Assembly: GCA_031258305.1 (NCBI GenBank)
Contig: JAIRNA010000006.1
Location: 1-33,041, forward strand
From: Treponema sp.
GTDB lineage: Bacteria; Spirochaetota; Spirochaetia; Treponematales; Breznakiellaceae
Direction: 5' to 3'
DNA: 33,041 bases
The notes beneath the pieces are model-generated. The model saw only the letters and a program-made list of their open reading frames with translations. It did not search any database and was not told where the DNA came from. The translations under genes were made by a program, and so were the position numbers. Shown here in pieces: positions 32,958 to 33,041 of this stretch (its first letter is position 1; every line of letters starts with the position of its first letter).

Positions 32958-33041
32958 TATTTTTTTGTAATGTATCAAACAAATTTATTTGATAATTGTT
33001 CTCAAGCCTATTCATAGCCGTAACACTATTCAATGGTGTTT

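Noticed and set aside
1-33041. tRNA, rRNA or complete transposon
   Set aside because: No cloverleaf with its conserved TTC arm, no rRNA sequence and no transposase or integrase ORF was recognised on either strand.

Overview
The window reads as a chromosomal piece of a spirochaete, most likely a gut Treponema-type bacterium. This is inferred from the treponeme-style class II aldolase, the small HAMP-type chemotaxis receptor, the lipoprotein pectinases and the homopolymeric G tract; no rRNA or other phylogenetic marker is present. The core genes have moderate-to-high GC. A three-gene restriction-modification block (7337-10193) and the middle of a second methyltransferase (about 31600-32060) are visibly AT-richer.

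Layout: 1-291 is the tail of a membrane protein, followed by two hairpins and an esterase (498-1448). 1449-1965 holds a 24-bp palindrome, an IS-like hairpin and a promoter with two LacI-type operators. 1966-5796 is an L-arabinose operon (FGGY kinase, araA, araD), followed by class II fructose-bisphosphate aldolase (5970-6968). A type IIS-like R-M cassette (m4C and m6A methyltransferases, HNH nuclease) then separates fba from a GH13 amylase. The cassette sits between two ~160-bp direct copies of the amylase 5' end. 13735-24885 is one long + strand pectin/galacturonate locus: pectin methylesterase, rhamnogalacturonan acetylesterase, pectate lyase, uxaB, uxaA, uxaC and galK. Secreted enzymes would trim pectin; UxaC, UxaB and UxaA would carry galacturonate to 2-keto-3-deoxygluconate; AraA, the kinase and AraD would carry arabinose to xylulose 5-phosphate; GalK would take galactose. 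After this come an AddB-like nuclease without AddA and a convergent chemotaxis receptor. The right end holds a second R-M locus in which a G14 tract separates a PD-(D/E)XK nuclease domain from a DNA methyltransferase; loss of one G would fuse them.

The most unusual element is a recurrent module: a gene of an uncharacterised ~220-230-aa family (12403-13071 and 29348-30049, both minus) preceded on its 5' side by tandem arrays of short repeats with dyad cores. The arrays are 6 x 21 bp plus 16 x 16 bp at one locus and 20 x 21 bp at the other. Both genes have a matched promoter, TTGAC(A/T) with a TTTTAGACG-bearing 17-bp spacer, placed between gene and array. A likely third, broken copy (hairpin array at 10201-10324, then an ATG encoding MANDYI) abuts the amylase duplication. 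The arrays are not CRISPRs.
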